The notes under the pieces: generated by a model
Database searches by the model: none
Told to the model about the DNA's origin: nothing
The model's input: the letters and a program-made list of their open reading frames with translations, nothing else
Translations under genes and position numbers: made by a program
Shown: positions 46,216-58,719 of the stretch, piece after piece
How the letters are laid out: each line of letters begins with the position of its first letter
Position numbering within the stretch: the stretch's first letter is position 1
Assembly (NCBI GenBank): GCA_013423325.1
Contig: BLJB01000051.1
Span: 124,001 to 188,000, forward strand
DNA: 64,000 nt
Direction of reading: 5' to 3'
Source: Usnea hakonensis
Lineage: Eukaryota; Ascomycota; Lecanoromycetes; Lecanorales; Parmeliaceae

Positions 46216-47372
46216 GGGTCGCTGACGACGTTCAATGCAGGCGTGTTGATGATGAAGCCAGGTTTGCGGGATACTCGAGAGATACTCGAGGGAATTTTAG
46301 GGGGGCTGGGCTGGGCAGGGCAGTCACACGGGTGGAGCTATTGCATACGTAGTGACGGTAAATCGACACAGCGTGTCTCACTTGCACGTTGAAACCTAAG
46401 ACTGTCGAGTAAGGTAAGGAGCAATTAGTAAAGTATTATTATTATGGAAAAAGAATTAATGTCGTGATAAGTATGGTAGGAAAAGGCAAGACTTGAGTAA
46501 GGTACTGAAGGAAAAGTCGAGGTAAGGTACTACTGACTGTAAAGTAGTAGTACCGTACCATGCGTACCTACAGAGGAGCCGTGTTCCGTTGACCTATTTT
46601 TTTTTTTTTTTCGCCCACCGGCCGACCATTTCCTAAGGACTCCACCTGTAATAATGATGGTAATATTAAGTACTTACTACGGTACGTGTTAAACTCTCCA
46701 AGTAAAGTAGATCTGCGGCTAAGTGGTCTAGAAGCTACAGGTAATTAAGTACCTTACCTAAAGTCCGGTACTTTAGATGAGGCCAACACCAATCACAAGC
46801 CAACATTTGCTACTTATAATTTCACATTCGTGTACCAGACGAAATTGCACTCCTTATATTTGAATACAGACCTGAACGACGGATTATCAAAAATCATCCT
46901 TATTCCCTTCACGAAAGACAGATGGGTTGTCTTGGAGATTTTGTTATGATGACGATGCATTCTTGGGTGGACTTTTCCAAGATCCCACTACTTGGACGCT
47001 ACTTAGGGGTACTTAACGCGGGCTGACTTGGCCTATCCACTTCCCGCCAAACCCTTCAATTCTCCTTCCTTTTCAGGCGGTACTGACGCACGCATTGGTC
47101 CCAAGTCTGCAAGGTCCCGTTTGCTCATTGGCCGGGAAGACTCAAAAGATGCAAAGATGCCTGGAATCTGGAATCTGGAATAATCGATTGGGCCTTAGTG
47201 CACCACGCTTCCTGCTGCTTATCAGCCAGCGAATAGCAAAAGTCGAGACTCAAAGGCATGACAACAAAATATTATCATCATTGACCAGAAGATGCAGTGA
47301 CTCCAGTATCCAGGTTGCGCAAACAATATGTTATCGTTACTCTATCCATCACCGACTCATTCCCGTCTCTAC
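46216..47372. other. RAX2 promoter / OGG1 3' flank
   Basis: No gene recognised. AT-rich from about 46430 to 46760, with a 17-base T run near 46593 and several GTAC-rich short palindromes (for example TAGTACCGTACC near 46551). Confidence 0.45.
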
Positions 47373-48783
47373 CTATGCCTTTCGTCGTCGCTTCACTGGT
47401 CTTTTGGCTGCGACTTGCTCGACAGCAATCAAGAGCTTTTCTGCATCATCGAATTCCCTCTTCACATTGACTGGGGCTGAGATATCTGCTTTAACTTGAG
47501 TTTCTGTCAGAATTTTGCTCTCCTCCTCTTTCTTTATCTCCTTCACCTCAACCTTCGTGGTAAGTCTTTCCGAGAACGTTCTTAGGTCCGCAGTGAACAA
47601 GACGCTGTGAGCCCAACCAGCCTCTTTACCCCAAAGACTTCGGAATTTGTCACCAACGGCGTCATAGGTAGCTTTGGTCAGACTGCTGTGCTTTCCCTTG
47701 CCGAATTTGTAATCGCGCTGAGCGATTTGCCAAACTTGATTGGCACCATCAGCGAAAGTGAAAAATAGCAGTACAAAGAGACAGGTATGAAAGTCATACC
47801 ATGCGTATCCACTGGGATGGCTTCTCCCCACCCAAGGCCCATGAGGCAGACGCAGTCAGCAACTTTAGGCCCTACTCCTTGTAAGACCAAAAGCTCTTCG
47901 TGAGCCCTGCGATATCCTTTCCTTCCACCTGACAGCATCTCACCAGCATCGGAATGCTTGACACCCAGCACAGGGCTTTCAGGATTCCTCAGGCTGTCCA
48001 GCCAGCCAGCGCTATGCTCTTCTGCTATCATAATTGCCGTCTGATGCAAGTACTTTGCTCTGTAACCGAAGCCTAACTGCCGGAGATGTGCTTCAACTCC
48101 AGGAGCTGTGAGTGCAGAAGGTACAGGCATGTCATGGAATGCTTTTGCGCCGACACGGCCAATTTCGGGACCGTAGTGGAGGCACAAATTCTCCATCTGT
48201 ATTGAAATCATGTGTCTCAGAAAAGATCCATCAATATTCTCGAGCAGCCCGACGTACCATTTGAGATATCCTGATTATATTGTTGTTGCTACTACAGATG
48301 AAACCAATCAATGCCTCCCAAGCATCCTGCTTGAGTATTCGCACACCTGTGAATTTCGGCGCTTTTCTCTTGAAATTCGCATCTGCCACGGACCATTGCT
48401 TGTACAACTCCGTCAAATTCGAGCTAAGATTGAGGTAGTGATGCACCAGTGCTTCTGTGTCATCGCCTTCGAGCGAAGATACTGCCGTAGCCTTTGGCGC
48501 GGAGGAAGGCGGCGTCAATGGAGTCTGGGCCTCTTCGGGGAAGCTAGCTTTGTAGTGCAGATGCGTAGAGTCTTGTCGCAAGGAAAGTATGCGTCCATGG
48601 AGGGCACACGACCAGATCTCGTCTTCAGACTTTCTCCATCTAAATCAACGATCAATAATGGGGAAGAACAGGATACCGGAAGGCGTACCTGAAGGACTGC
48701 CCACAGCGCAGTGTTGTATCCAGGCATAGCTCTGCCAAACTCACAGGGATCTTCCGCCACTGTAGCGCACGCCCCGTCGCCAT
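47373..48783 (-). CDS. OGG1: 8-oxoguanine DNA glycosylase/AP lyase
   Basis: Base-excision repair enzyme removing 8-oxoG opposite C. Four exons, complement of 48689-48783, 48258-48639, 47800-48196 and 47373-47734, give 411 aa. N-terminal LCLDTTLRCGQSFRWRKS is restored across intron 1; FICSSNNNIIRISQM leads over intron 2 into the HhH-GPD domain: LQGVGPKVADCVCLMGLG then VDTH-VWQIAQRDY over intron 3. Catalytic Lys270 and Asp289 are 19 residues apart, as in the human enzyme (Lys249/Asp268). The C-terminus is a lysine/arginine-rich tail (AAKRPVKRRRKA) that could act as a nuclear signal. Divergent from U2AF65. Confidence 0.95.
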
Positions 48784-49102
48784 ACTGCAGTTTATTTCCT
48801 CAATTAATGATGAATGAGAGCTCCCTGAGCTCCGTCAAGTGCATCGCGAAAACACGTCTTGCCCCTAGCGCGTCTTTTCATATGACCGAGAGGTCGTACC
48901 TTTAAGATGGAGTGTCCTGCCGCTAACATAACTACCTACCTTAGCTCAGAAATTTGCGAACCACGTTCTTGAGAAAGACTGCCGCGAGCCTTCATGTACC
49001 TGCCTTTCCTCATTCGTGCCGGGCCAACATACTCTATCAACCATCTACTTTATTTCTCTGCTCTTCTTGTGAAGTGAGTAGCGATCACAAAATCTACCCA
49101 AA
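48784..49102. promoter_or_regulatory. Divergent promoter OGG1/U2AF65
   Basis: 319 bp between the two start codons. No specific element claimed. Confidence 0.5.
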
Positions 49103-51198
49103 ATGAACGGCGATAGCTACTCGTCACGAGGCATAGCAACAAACGCCCTACCAAGGATTCGCAAACATGAGACTGATACGAGTAATTTCATGGGTGCAGA
49201 TTCGGCCAGACACGGTTCATCTAGGGACCACTATGTGAGCTCCGCATTCTTTTGTACTGTCCTCGAATTGCTGACAAGTACTGTGAACTCAGTCCTCGCG
49301 AGATGATCGCCGAGACAGAGACAGAGACCACCATCGAGGCGGCGATAGAAGACGTTCGAGGTCTCCCAGGCATCGAGACTCGAGACGCCGTGAGCCTGAT
49401 GTAGACTCGTACTCCTCCAGTCGAGATTTTCGAGCGCGCGAGCGTGAAGATCGCTATGGGCGAGAAAACACACGGGACGATAGAGCGTGGGACCGGGATA
49501 GGGGAGAGAGAGGTAGCAGAGGCGACAGGGAAGACAGAGGAATGTCGAGGCGTGATGCTAGGCGTGATGATTATGATCGCCCACCGCGGAGGGACAGAGA
49601 TCTCTTCGAGGGCCGCATGGACCGAGGACCAGGTGCGGGCGGCCGTGGAGGGCCCCCAAGAAGCGATCGTGACGAATTTGCAATGCAAATGGGAGGCAGA
49701 GACAGAAAAAAGAGCGCCAGCCCTCCACCGAAAAAGAAGGAACCTACACCTGATCTGACTGACATTATACCCATTGCTGAGAGAAAAAGGAGATTGACAC
49801 AATGGGACATCAAGCCACCCGGGTATGAGAATGTTACGGCAGAACAGGCAAAACTTTCAGGTAAGCGGCCATGTTTTCAAATTATTAAGAACGCCAGCAT
49901 TAATACAGATTCAAGGCATGTTCCCACTACCAGGTGCACCTCGCCAGCAGCCGATGGACCCAAGCCGATTGCAAGCTTTCATGAACCAGCCAAGTGGGTC
50001 CGCCGGAAACACAGCGCTGAAACCATCAAATGCTCGCCAATCGAAACGTCTCTTCGTCCACAATCTTCCGTCATCTGCTACAGACGAAGGTATTATCAAT
50101 TTTTTCAATTTGCAGCTCAATGGACTCAATGTTATATCCGCACCCGATCCTTGCATATCAGCACAAATCTCGAAGGACAGAACGTTCGCACTTTTAGAAT
50201 TCAAGAACCCTACAGAGGCTACCGTCGCTTTGGCATTAGACGGCATCAATATGGAGGATAATGACAACATGGAGACCTCCAATGGCAGCGCAAATGGCAG
50301 CTCTCAAGGCATCTCGGTCCGACGGCCTAAAGACTACATTGTACCATCCATTGTCGAAGACGAGGAGTATCAGGAGGGAACGGTGTCGCCTGTGGTACCT
50401 GACACGCCAAACAAGATCAGCGTGGCAAACCTCCTTCCAAGCCTTGCGGACGAGCAAGTAATAGAGCTCTTGACAGCTTTCGGGCCACTCAAGGCATTTG
50501 TCCTGGTCAAAGACAACAGTACTGAAGAGTCTAGAGTAAGTGATAAGTAACTACACTATCGTCATTCATAATTAACGTTTCCACAGGGCATCGCTTTCTG
50601 CGAATACATTGATCCTGGTGTCACTGACAATGCGGTCGACGGACTCAATGGTATGGAGCTTGGTGACACTCATCTCAAAGTCACAAGAGCTAGCATTGGA
50701 GTTACCCAAGCTGCTGGACTGGAAATGGGTGTCAATGCGATGTCTATGCTTGCTGGCACAACATCGAATGACCTTGATGAAGGTCGCGTCTTACAGTTGC
50801 TCAATATGGTTACGCCAGAAGAGCTTATTGACAATGAGGATTACGAAGGTATATTGGAATACGTACTCGGTCTCACGGGCAAGTGGCTAATATGATTTAG
50901 AAATCTGCGAAGATGTCAGAGAGGAGTGTGACAAGTACGGTGAAGTACTTGAAATGAAGGTTCCCAGGCCTAGTGGTGGGAGTAGGCAATCGAATGGTGT
51001 TGGCAAGATTTACGTCAAATATGACAGTCCGGACTCTGCTCGTAAGGCTCTGCAGGCTCTAGCTGGTAGGAAATTTGCAGATCGAACCGTTGTGACCACC
51101 TACTTTTCTGAAGTAAGCTTCACGCCTAATTCCGATGGCTTTCAACATCAGATATGCTAATCGATCTATAGGAGAACTTCGAGGTCGGTGCCTGGTAG
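49103..51198 (+). CDS. U2AF65: Splicing factor U2AF large subunit (U2AF65/prp2)
   Basis: Binds the polypyrimidine tract and recruits U2 snRNP through SF3B1. Six exons, 49103-49234, 49293-49860, 49916-50535, 50587-50848, 50901-51112 and 51172-51198, give 606 aa. An N-terminal Arg/Ser/Asp-rich region (about 45-170) is followed by the U2AF35-binding ligand motif around KRRLTQWDIKPPGYENVT. RRM1 starts near 277 (KRLFVHNLP), RRM2 near 398 (NKISVANLLP ... GIAFCEYIDPG), and the C-terminal UHM near 528 (EICEDVREECDKYGEV ... GKIYVKYDSPDSARKAL). The last exon is just 27 nt and encodes ENFEVGAW, the conserved end. Upstream of and co-directional with SF3B1. Confidence 0.95.
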
Positions 51199-51721
51199 GA
51201 GTAGCTGAGAGCTGTTGGCATCTTCTTCCACACACAGCATTCTAGGCAGGGGAGGCTAGAAGCCAGGAGACTCAGCATTACAACATGTTCCACCTGCATG
51301 TCACCGTCCAACCCGAACCATCTTGAGGTGCTTGAGGCCTTTACACATTGTAGTATACTCTATTTAGTCCAAAAAGAATCAAGAAGGTGTTGCAAGGTGG
51401 TACTCGCCAATCATACTGTACTATCCAATTCAGCCGGCCACTCTAAGTCAGCATCTATTGCTTTTCATTAAATGATTCTTATAAGTGTGCAACTTGCTCA
51501 TGGTGCCCGTAAAGTATCTGATTAGTAAATACATCCTCGATTCGAAAGGCTAAACTTCGGTCAAAAACCGTCCCAAAATATTAGTGCCCGTACGGAGTAC
51601 GGTTATTTGCCATTGTACTTGGACATTGACTCACACTCACACCACTCTCGCAGTTTTCTTCTTCAACAAGCCTATTATCGCTCACTAAGCGAACAGGTTG
51701 ATTTCTCATCGAGCGCTCATC
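51199..51721. other. U2AF65 3' flank / SF3B1 promoter
   Basis: 523 bp without a gene. Contains the near-palindrome CGTACGGAGTACGG at about 51590-51603 shortly upstream of SF3B1. Confidence 0.5.
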
Positions 51722-54700
51722 ATGTCAGACGCCGACTTTGCTGCTGTCAAGAAGTTGCAGGCAGAGCGCAACGCCGCAGCAGCAGGAAAGAAAGGTTCAA
51801 AGACTTTCGACCCTTCAAACCAGCGAACTGACGCATCGACCAAGGCTTCCCTGACTGAGAGCTTCGATACAGAGCTTTACGATCGACAAGTGGGAGACAG
51901 ATTTGCTGGTTATGATACTTCGATAGCTGTAGATGGGCACGATGATGTGGAAGGCGAGAATGGGGACGGTGACAGTAGAAGGCTAGTGGGGCAATATACA
52001 GCAACGAATGCGCAAATGAATGAGTTTGCGCACAGGGGAGAGGTGGAAGAAGAGGACTTATTGCAGAGCCGAGAAAGGCAAGCCACAATCGCCTCCCGAC
52101 AGACTGATTATGAGCGCAAAGGTCGACTGGCGCGTGGCCCACTTACCCCGACCCGAGCAGATCCATTCGCTGCAAATCGTCAAGCAGGTGTTGAAGATCA
52201 AGGCCAAACCTACCGCGAGCTTATGGCTGCACGAGATCTTGAGAGGGAGGAAGAACGTGTAAAGAAGCTCATTGCTGACAAGCAAGCGAAGGGAGAAGAC
52301 GGCGTGGTTGAATATCAGGCTACGCTCAAACTCGAGGACAGCAGCGACAAGGAGAACAAAGATGCAGGATCGACGGTCACAGTAGCATCCGGGAGAAAGC
52401 GAAAACAGCGTTGGGATGTAGCAGGAGAAGGCACACTTGCTCCAGAGACGGCTGACTCGAAGACCAAACGATCCCGATGGGACCAAACGCCGGTTCCTGG
52501 TGAAGTAGCTATTGATACTACTCCTCGGCGCTCGCGATGGGATCAAGCGCCATCTCTTAGTGATGCTACGCCAGTCGGTCAACAAGGCCTGGCAACTCCC
52601 CTACATCCATCCCAATCAGGCGCCGTCATGATGCCCACCACTTTTGGGACTGATATCTCATCTAGAAATGCGCCTTTATCTGATGAAGAGCTTGATATGA
52701 TGTTACCCAGCGAAGGCTACAAGATCCTGGATCCGCCACCCGGGTATGCACCTATAAGGACTCCTGCCCGAAAACTCACGAGCACACCAGCACCTATGTC
52801 AAGCTCGACGGGAATAGGGGGCTTTATGATGCAGGAACCAGAAAATGCCCGAGCCATGGGCAAGCAGTTACCGACTGAAATCCCTGGTGTTGGCGATTTA
52901 CAGTTCTTCAAAGCCGAGGATATGGCCTACTTTGGAAAGCTTGTCGACGGGGGAGACGAAAATGTTATGTCCGTCGAAGAGCTCAAGGAGAGGAAGATCA
53001 TGCGCCTGTTACTCAAAGTCAAGAATGGGACACCACCAATGCGCAAGACTGCGCTTAGGCAACTGACAGACAATGCACGCCAATTTGGTGCCGGTCCTCT
53101 TTTCAACCAGATACTTCCTCTACTTATGGAGAAGACGCTCGAAGATCAAGAGCGTCATTTGCTCGTCAAGGTTATTGACCGCGTCTTGTACAAGCTCGAC
53201 GATCTTGTTCGTCCATATGTCCACAAGATTCTTGTCGTTATTGAACCGCTACTCATCGATCAAGATTACTACGCTCGTGTCGAAGGTCGTGAGATCATCT
53301 CCAATCTCAGCAAAGCAGCTGGTTTGGCCCACATGATCAGCACTATGAGGCCCGACATAGACCATGTTGATGAGTATGTAAGAAATACCACAGCTAGGGC
53401 TTTCGCAGTAGTTGCTTCAGCTCTCGGCATACCGGCTCTGCTCCCTTTCCTCCGGGCTGTATGTAGAAGCAAAAAATCGTGGCAAGCCAGACACACAGGT
53501 GTCAAGATCGTTCAGCAGATTCCTATCCTGATGGGATGCGCTATCCTCCCTCACCTCAAAGGCCTGGTGGACTGCATCGGCGATAATCTCAACGACGAGC
53601 AAGCCAAGGTCAGGACTGTCACAAGTCTAGCAATTGCTGCACTTGCCGAAGCTGCCAATCCTTACGGCATCGAAAGCTTTGACGACATTCTTAATCCATT
53701 ATGGACAGGCGCAAGGAAACAGCGAGGCAAAGGTTTGGCGGGGTTTCTCAAAGCTGTTGGCTACATTATCCCTTTAATGGACGAGGAGTATGCCAACTAT
53801 TATACAAGTCAAATCATGGAGATTCTACTTCGGGAGTTCTCTTCGCCAGACGAGGAGATGAAGAAGGTTGTGCTGAAGGTTGTATCTCAGTGTGCAGGTA
53901 CTGATGGGGTGACTGCTGGCTATCTTAAGGAGCATGTTCTCACAGAATTTTTCAAGAGTTTTTGGGTCCGTCGAATGGCTTTGGACAAACGAAACTATCG
54001 ACAGGTTGTGGAGACAACTGTAGACCTCGGACAAAAGGTCGGTGTCAGTGAAATTGTCGAGAGGGTGGTTAACAACCTAAAAGACGAGTCCGAGGCCTAC
54101 CGGAAAATGACCCTCGAGACAATTGAGAAAGTTATTGCCAGCCTAGGTGCCGCAGATATAGGCGAGAGGCTTGAAGAGCGTTTGATCGACGGTGTACTGC
54201 ACTCGTTCCAGGAACAAAGCGTCGAAGACATTGTCATGCTCAACGGCTTTGGTACTGTCGTCAACGCCCTTGGAACTCGATGCAAACCTTATCTTCCTCA
54301 GATTGTCAGCACTATACTATGGCGGCTCAATAATAAATCCGCCACCGTTCGCCAGCAGGCTGCGGATCTGATTTCTCGAATTGCCATGGTCATGAAGCAA
54401 TGTGGTGAAGATGCTCTGATGGGCAAGCTTGGAATTGTCCTCTACGAGTACCTTGGGGAGGAGTATCCAGAAGTCTTGGGTTCCATACTCGGTGCTCTCC
54501 GATCGATTGTCACCGTCGTTGGGATCAACTCTATGCAGCCACCCATCAAAGACCTGCTTCCACGTCTTACACCGATCCTACGAAATCGCCACGAGAAAGT
54601 ACAGGAAAATACCATAGATCTGGTAGGGCGGATAGCTGACCGAGGTCCCGAGAGCGTCAACGCCAGAGAATGGATGCGAATCTGCTTCGAACTACTCGAT

Positions 54701-55919
54701 ATGCTCAAAGCACACAAGAAGGGTATCCGCCGTGCAGCGAACAATACATTCGGCTTCATTGCAAAAGCCATTGGTCCTCAAGATGTATTGGCCACCTTAC
54801 TCAACAATCTTCGTGTTCAGGAGCGACAGTCTCGCGTCTGTACCGCTGTCGCCATTGGCATTGTTGCTGAAACCTGCGCGCCATTCACGGTCCTTCCGGC
54901 TCTTATGAACGAGTACAGAGTGCCTGAGCTGAACGTACAGAATGGTGTACTCAAGTCGCTCTCCTTCCTCTTCGGTAAGTATTTTCCGAGCCTAGTATTG
55001 TTCCTGGTCGAAGTCTTGACACCCGAAACATGTTCTGGGACCTTTTTGCACATCTCTCATGAAATTGAATTCCCTCTTGAAAGGCAATGCTGACTTGTTA
55101 ACTCAATGCAGAATATATCGGAGAAATGGGAAAAGGCAAGTCAACCTTGGTCTTACCTGGACAGGCATTGCTAACTCCTGTCTGCGTAGATTATGTGTAT
55201 GCAGTGACGCCCTTACTTGAGGACGCACTCACCGATCGTACGTCTACCCCCCAATGCCTTTCCTGTTCAACTTGTACCCAGATGTACTGACCGAGAAAAC
55301 GTGAAGGTGACCAAGTCCACCGCCAGACTGCGGCTTCAGTGATCAAGGTACGTGTTCTCCAAGTGCAAATATGTTTTGGGTTTGTGAAGTCGCTGGGGCC
55401 GGACAATATTGACGGTTAGCAGCACATTGCTCTAGGTGTAGTCGGACTGGGCGCTGAGGACGCCTGTTGTCATTTACTCAACCTCCTTGGTATGCAGCTT
55501 CCCAATGCCATGACCTCTCAGTCCGTGCCGATTTAGGGAAGAGGTATACTGATTAAAGAATTGCAGTGCCGAATCTGTTCGAAACATCTCCTCACGTCAT
55601 CGACCGTATCACTGAAGCCATGGAAGCCATCCGCAACGCTGTCGGTTCAGGGATTCTACTGAACTACGTATGGGCTGGGTTATTCCATCCAGCGAGGCGC
55701 GTTCGTCAACCATACTGGAGACTGTACAACGACGCCTACGTGCAGAGCGCGGATTCTATGGGTAAGCATTCTTTTCGAGATGATTCCCCTGCAACGCCTT
55801 TCTTCACGAGGAAGGTTTTACAATAGAAGTGCTAAGAGCAAAACGGTGCAGTGCCCTATTTCCCCAGCCTTCCAAACGAGGATCACATGGACCGGTATGA
55901 GCTTGGAATCGTGCTCTGA
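51722..55919 (+). CDS. SF3B1: Splicing factor 3B subunit 1 (HSH155/prp10)
   Basis: HEAT-repeat core of SF3b in the U2 snRNP, clamping the branch-site helix. Seven exons, 51722-54974, 55112-55135, 55190-55237, 55307-55347, 55423-55489, 55567-55761 and 55852-55919, give 1,231 aa. The N-terminal part carries three RW ligand motifs, RKQRWDVAG, RSRWDQTPVPG and RSRWDQAPS, at about residues 228, 251 and 269, typical U2AF65/UHM docking sites. About 20 HEAT repeats follow (for example SCxGTDGVTAGYL, TVGINSMQPPIKDLLPRLTPIL-type block). The C-terminal exons read EYIGEMGK-DYVYAVTPLLEDALTDR-DQVHRQTAASVIK-HIALGVVGLG and end NEDHMDRYELGIVL. Intron 2 is GC..AG. Five of six introns have no frame-preserving length, so retention would truncate the protein. 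Confidence 0.95.
55136..55189 (+). other. GC-AG intron in SF3B1
   Basis: Donor reads AAAAG|GCAAGT and acceptor TGCGTAG|ATTATG. It is the only junction restoring GEMGK-DYVYAV in frame, and no GT donor is available nearby. The rest of the donor matches consensus perfectly, as is usual for GC donors. Confidence 0.85.
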
Positions 55920-56772
55920 AGTGGCTGGCAGGGTGGATGCGAAAGGGTGAGGTTGAGGGTCTTAGAATTTGACGCGAAGAGCTAGAAGCAATGGTCGGCT
56001 GGGATACTTATGAATGCCCCGCTGGGAAGCACTGGCCTCCTTTACACACCTTCTGAACTAGTATGATGAGAGGAAATTCAAGTATTGAGTTTATTAGGTA
56101 CTCGTACTTACCTTACTTCCTACTTTAAGTATAGGGCTCTCGCTTGTCTGGGTCTGGGTCTTGGCTTTGGAAGTGGGGTCCCGTACTAAAGTAGGTACGT
56201 ACTACGTACTCCGTAATTAATATTGTGGGGTTACCTTTAGTTTCTTCACTCCGTACAACAGTAAGTAATTTAGGGCTTGCATGAATTTAGAGTTTCTGCC
56301 CCACATCATCTCTTCATCGTCTTCTATTATCCTATTATCACTGAATTGGGGTATCATTCGATCCAATATATCACCATCGATTCTCTTCAATCGGACCGCT
56401 GTGAATAAAGCAGCTCCGGCCGAGAGTCTAGAACGATGCAGTCTCTGGCTGCATGCTGCAGAGGAACGAGGTCGTTCCGCTGCATGAACGTCATCAATCG
56501 GCCCTTTGAGATTCTGCACCGGCTCAAGATGCTCCTTCTTAGCGCACACCGAATCTGTTCTGTGCGAGGGGAGATGTGGAGAAATTGTGGGAATGATGCG
56601 GGGAAGCATGGGCTTTCATTACTTCATCGTTACAATGCAGCATCATACCCTACTCTCCTCTCCACTACCGAGCTACTGTAAACAAGTCTCGCCTTGATCA
56701 TCCTTCTCAAAATTCTTCTCGCTGCTCTAAATAGTCGTGTCCTTCCATCAACTTCACCATCTGCGATTCAAA
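55920..56772. other. SF3B1 3' flank / GH32 promoter
   Basis: No gene recognised; short frames at 56217-56697 overlap on both strands and lack domains. A GCGGGG at 56599-56604 fits the CreA carbon-catabolite repressor consensus (SYGGRG), which would suit an invertase, but one 6-mer is weak evidence. Confidence 0.4.
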
Positions 56773-58719
56773 ATGCATCTCTTGTCTCTCGTACCGCTCA
56801 TCTCTCTTGCGCACCATGTGCGAACTCAGAGCTCAACATCTTCTTATATTGAGCCTACTGTGCCCACTGGGACGCCCATACCAGGAGACTACAGTGGCGC
56901 GTTGCGGCCACAGGTTCATTACAGTCCGCCAGTTGATTTTATGGTACGTCGACGCCGGCCTATATCTGAGCAAAGTCCGGTTTGAAGCTTCTTAGGCCCC
57001 CGTCTTTCCCATAGCGTGGGTGGAGGAAGTAGCGCTTTCAAGTACTGAAGCGCGAAGACTTCCAAATGGCGCTTCCTCTGACAGAGTGATAGAATGATCC
57101 CAATGGCATGTTCCTGGACGCAAACGGCACCTATCACCTGTACTACCAGTGTAAGAGCCACACCGATTTCCTCGACATAAGAGCCAGCGTTGAATAGAGA
57201 TCTAGATAATCCAACGGGCATCGTGGCTGGTAACCAACACTGGGGTCATGCTACTTCTCGAGATCTGTACACCTGGGAGAACCAGAAGATCGCCATATAT
57301 CCAGGTGCTGAGGGAGAAGGCATCTTCTCCGGCTCTGCAGTCATCGATGTAAACAACACAAGTGGCTTTTTTCCAAATCAGACCAACGGTGTTGTCGCTA
57401 TGTATACTTTGAACACCGCGCAGGAGGAAGTTCAGGATATCGCCTACTCAACGGATGGTGGGTACACGTTCACGAAGTATCTCAACAACCCCGTCATTTC
57501 AATAAATAGCACCCAATTTCGGGATCCAAAAGTTCTTTGGTATGCACCCACGAAGTCATGGGTCGCAGTCGTTTCGTACGCTCAAGACTTTGTCATCGGC
57601 ATTTTCACATCCCCCAACCTCACCAGTTGGACGCATGCCTCCAATTTTAGCCATGCCGGGCTCTTAGGACTTCAATATGAGTGTCCGAATCTGGTCTCCC
57701 TACCAATGCTAAAAAATGCTTCTCTTGCTGAGCCTCTGGATCCTTCAAATTTTGCTTCCACCGATGAAATGTATATCTTGCAAATCAGCATTAATCCAGG
57801 GGCACCTCAGGGGGGGTCCATATCCCAGTATTTTCCAGGCACATTCAACGGCACGCACTTCACCACTACAGACGCAGCGACTCGGCTCACAGACTTTGGC
57901 AAAGACAACTATGCCGGCCAATTCTTTTACAACATCCCTACATCATCCCCCCAGATCAGTATCGCTTGGGCCAGCAACTGGGAGTACGCCCAATTGACTC
58001 CCACCGGCCCCCTCGAAGGTTTCCGCTCCTTCATGACCGTCCCACGTCTCAGCGTGCTCGCAAACACCACGCGGTCAGAATACACCCTCCTGTCCTACCC
58101 CTACCCCTACACCTCTCTCTACACGACCCCAACCCCCCTAGCCAACTCATCCACGTTCGCCAACACTTCCATCCTCTACGACTACTCCACCACAGTCCCC
58201 AGCGGCGCTCTCTCCTTCTCCATGAACATCACCTCCATCCCCGCCGCCAACGCAACCGGCACCGCAAACTTCACCTTCCTGTCCTCCGTGACAGGCGAGT
58301 ACGTCCGCGGCGGGGTGTTCCTCAACGGCGGCAACGGAGACGACACGCCGATTTGGTTGGACAGGAGCCACACCGATGGCTTCACGAACCCCTTCTTCAC
58401 GGACAAATTCAGCACGAGTCTGTGGCGCGATCCGGACACGCGGGATTTTCGTCTGCGAGGCGTTTTGGATCGGAGTATTTTGGAGGTTTTTGTTGGGAAT
58501 GGGGAGAGGGTGGGGACGATGACGTTTTTTCCGCAGGGGGTGCTGGATACGGCTATTTTGGGGACTAACGATTTGAACCCTGGGGTCTCGGTCAGTGTGG
58601 AGCTGTATGGGTTGCGGAGTACGTGGGCTGGAGAGGAGGGCGGGAACGGGACGGTGATGAGGAGGGATTCTGGGCAGGTTGTGAGGAGGGATAATTTAGG
58701 GCATTTGGGCCGAGCATGA
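56773..58719 (+). CDS. Secreted glycoside hydrolase family 32 (invertase/fructofuranosidase-like)
   Basis: Extracellular enzyme splitting beta-fructosyl bonds (sucrose, inulin or levan). Exons 56773-56943, 57093-57150 and 57206-58719 give 580 aa. A signal peptide (LLSLVPLISLAHHVRTQS) precedes the five-bladed propeller. Catalytic landmarks: nucleophile Asp in FMNDPNGM (residues 58-62, split from FM by a 149-bp intron), RDP in TQFRDPKVLW (about 182), and acid/base Glu in YECPNLV (about 234). YYQYNPTGIVAGNQHWGHATS is assembled across intron 2. There are over a dozen N-x-S/T sites and a C-terminal beta-sandwich with RSILEVFVGNGERV. Codon GC rises in the last third. Whether it prefers sucrose or fructans cannot be read from sequence alone. 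Confidence 0.93.
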
